Shown piece after piece: positions 5,790-6,335 of a stretch of 6,335 nucleotides of DNA. The notes under the pieces are model-generated. The model saw only the letters and a list, made by a program, of their open reading frames with translations, was not told the origin of the DNA and searched no databases. Position 1 is the first letter of the stretch. Each line of letters begins with the position of its first letter. The translations under genes were made by a program, and so were the position numbers. The DNA lies in assembly GCA_030838245.1 (NCBI GenBank), contig JAUTXB010000189.1:1-6335 (forward strand), given 5' to 3'. The stretch is from Acidimicrobiaceae bacterium (lineage in GTDB: Bacteria > Actinomycetota > Acidimicrobiia > Acidimicrobiales > RAAP-2).

Positions 5790-6335
5790 CTATCCGGGCC
5801 CGGGCGCAGGCGAACGGGGCGAGGCACCCCGAACGGCCTGGGTATTGCGGGTGTTGCGGCCCTGTCCTGCCGCCCGTCCGGCGGTCGTCCCGGTGCGGGA
5901 GCGCTTGCGGAACTTGTGGGCGAACGTGGGCGAGTAGAGGTGGCTGCGAGGAGCGGTGCCGGCCAGCGCCGGCCCGACCAGGACCAGCACCGTGGTGGTT
6001 GCCCCGGTGGCCACCAGGTCGTCGGCCAGATGGCCGATGGTCGTGCGTACCACCTGCTCGTCGGGCCAACTGGCCCGGACGACGATGGCCGCCGGCGTCT
6101 CGGGCCCGTAGGCGCTGGCCGGTCCGAGGAGCTCTTCTTGCAGGGCGGCCGGTCGTGCGGCCGACAGGAACACGGCCAACGTGCACCCGGTGGCGGCGAA
6201 TGCCTGGAGCGACTCTCGCTCGGGCATGGAGGTAGAGGTGCGACTGGCCAACCGGGTGATCACAACGCTCTGGGCCACCTGGGGGATGGTCAGTTCGCGC
6301 TCGACCAGGGCGGCGGCGGCGGCCAACGAGCTCAC
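5790..6335 (-). CDS. cobM: Precorrin-4 C11-methyltransferase (CobM/CbiF), C-terminal part (5' end off the window)
   Basis: SAM-dependent methylation of C11 of (cobalt-)precorrin-4. The 182-codon open segment reaches the right edge. The GTG at the edge is most likely an internal Val of the conserved PGVSSLAAAAA motif, so the N-terminal third is missing. Landmarks are SSLAAAAALVERELTIP (fragment 2-18), SVVITRLASRTSTSMPERES (23-42), LAVFLSAAR (53-61), VVRASWPDEQVVRTTI (85-100), VLVGPAL (118-124) and SHLYSPTFAHKFRK (131-144), which normally lies close to the end of CobM. About 37 residues, basic and rich in Arg, Gly, Thr and Pro, follow to the TAG at 5792-5790; this tail looks like an added, probably disordered extension. 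The gene is upstream of cbiD and is the first operon gene visible here. Confidence 0.93.
   Translation of the reverse strand: MSSLAAAAALVERELTIPQVAQSVVITRLASRTSTSMPERESLQAFAATGCTLAVFLSAARPAALQEELLGPASAYGPETPAAIVVRASWPDEQVVRTTIGHLADDLVATGATTTVLVLVGPALAGTAPRSHLYSPTFAHKFRKRSRTGTTAGRAAGQGRNTRNTQAVRGASPRSPAPGPG

Noticed and set aside
5785..6186. N-terminal extension of the CbiD reading frame
   Set aside because: It overlaps the well-conserved CobM frame, is Arg/Gly-rich, and the CbiD family begins near the ATG at 5784.

Overview
The window is GC-rich coding DNA throughout, with GTG starts, tightly packed genes and long spurious open frames opposite the real ones. This points to a high-GC bacterium, most likely an actinobacterium. 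The aldehyde dehydrogenase tail and the cobalamin proteins resemble actinobacterial (possibly acidimicrobial) versions by eye, but the lineage is inferred and was not searched.

Layout. Bases 2-613 (+) hold the C-terminal part of an aldehyde dehydrogenase, cut by the left edge. Everything from 626 to the right edge is one minus-strand cobalamin (corrin ring) operon. In transcription order it runs: precorrin-4 C11-methyltransferase (cobM/cbiF, 5' end off the window), cbiD, a CbiE-CbiT fusion (cobL), a CbiG-CobJ fusion, a 2x[4Fe-4S] ferredoxin-like protein, and precorrin-8X methylmutase (cbiC/cobH). The genes are separated by a 5-nt gap, an 8-nt overlap, a 24-nt gap, a 4-nt ATGA overlap and a 4-nt GTGA overlap, which indicates one mRNA and translational coupling. 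The two transcription units converge with only 12 nt between stop codons, and a strong GC-rich hairpin lies just inside the end of cbiC. No gene-free stretch longer than 300 bases exists. The operon promoter must lie beyond 6335.

How the genes work together. Together they cover the middle of corrin assembly: ring contraction and C17 methylation (CobJ domain), C11 methylation (CobM), lactone opening with loss of acetaldehyde (CbiG domain), C1 methylation (CbiD), C5/C15 methylation with decarboxylation (CobL) and the final methyl migration (CbiC). CbiD and CbiG mark the cobalt-early, oxygen-independent route. No CobG or CobF is seen in the window. The precorrin-6A reductase, cobalt chelatase and C20-methyltransferase are not here and are presumably elsewhere.

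Points of most interest. (1) A 14-bp tandem repeat at the cobL/cbiG-cobJ junction triplicates the start codon and makes two five-residue minicistrons, each ending on an ATGA overlap with the next start. (2) A GC-poor patch holds a 69-nt near-perfect two-stem palindrome, in frame inside the N-terminal extension of the ferredoxin gene. (3) A ferredoxin gene sits directly between cbiG-cobJ and cbiC.
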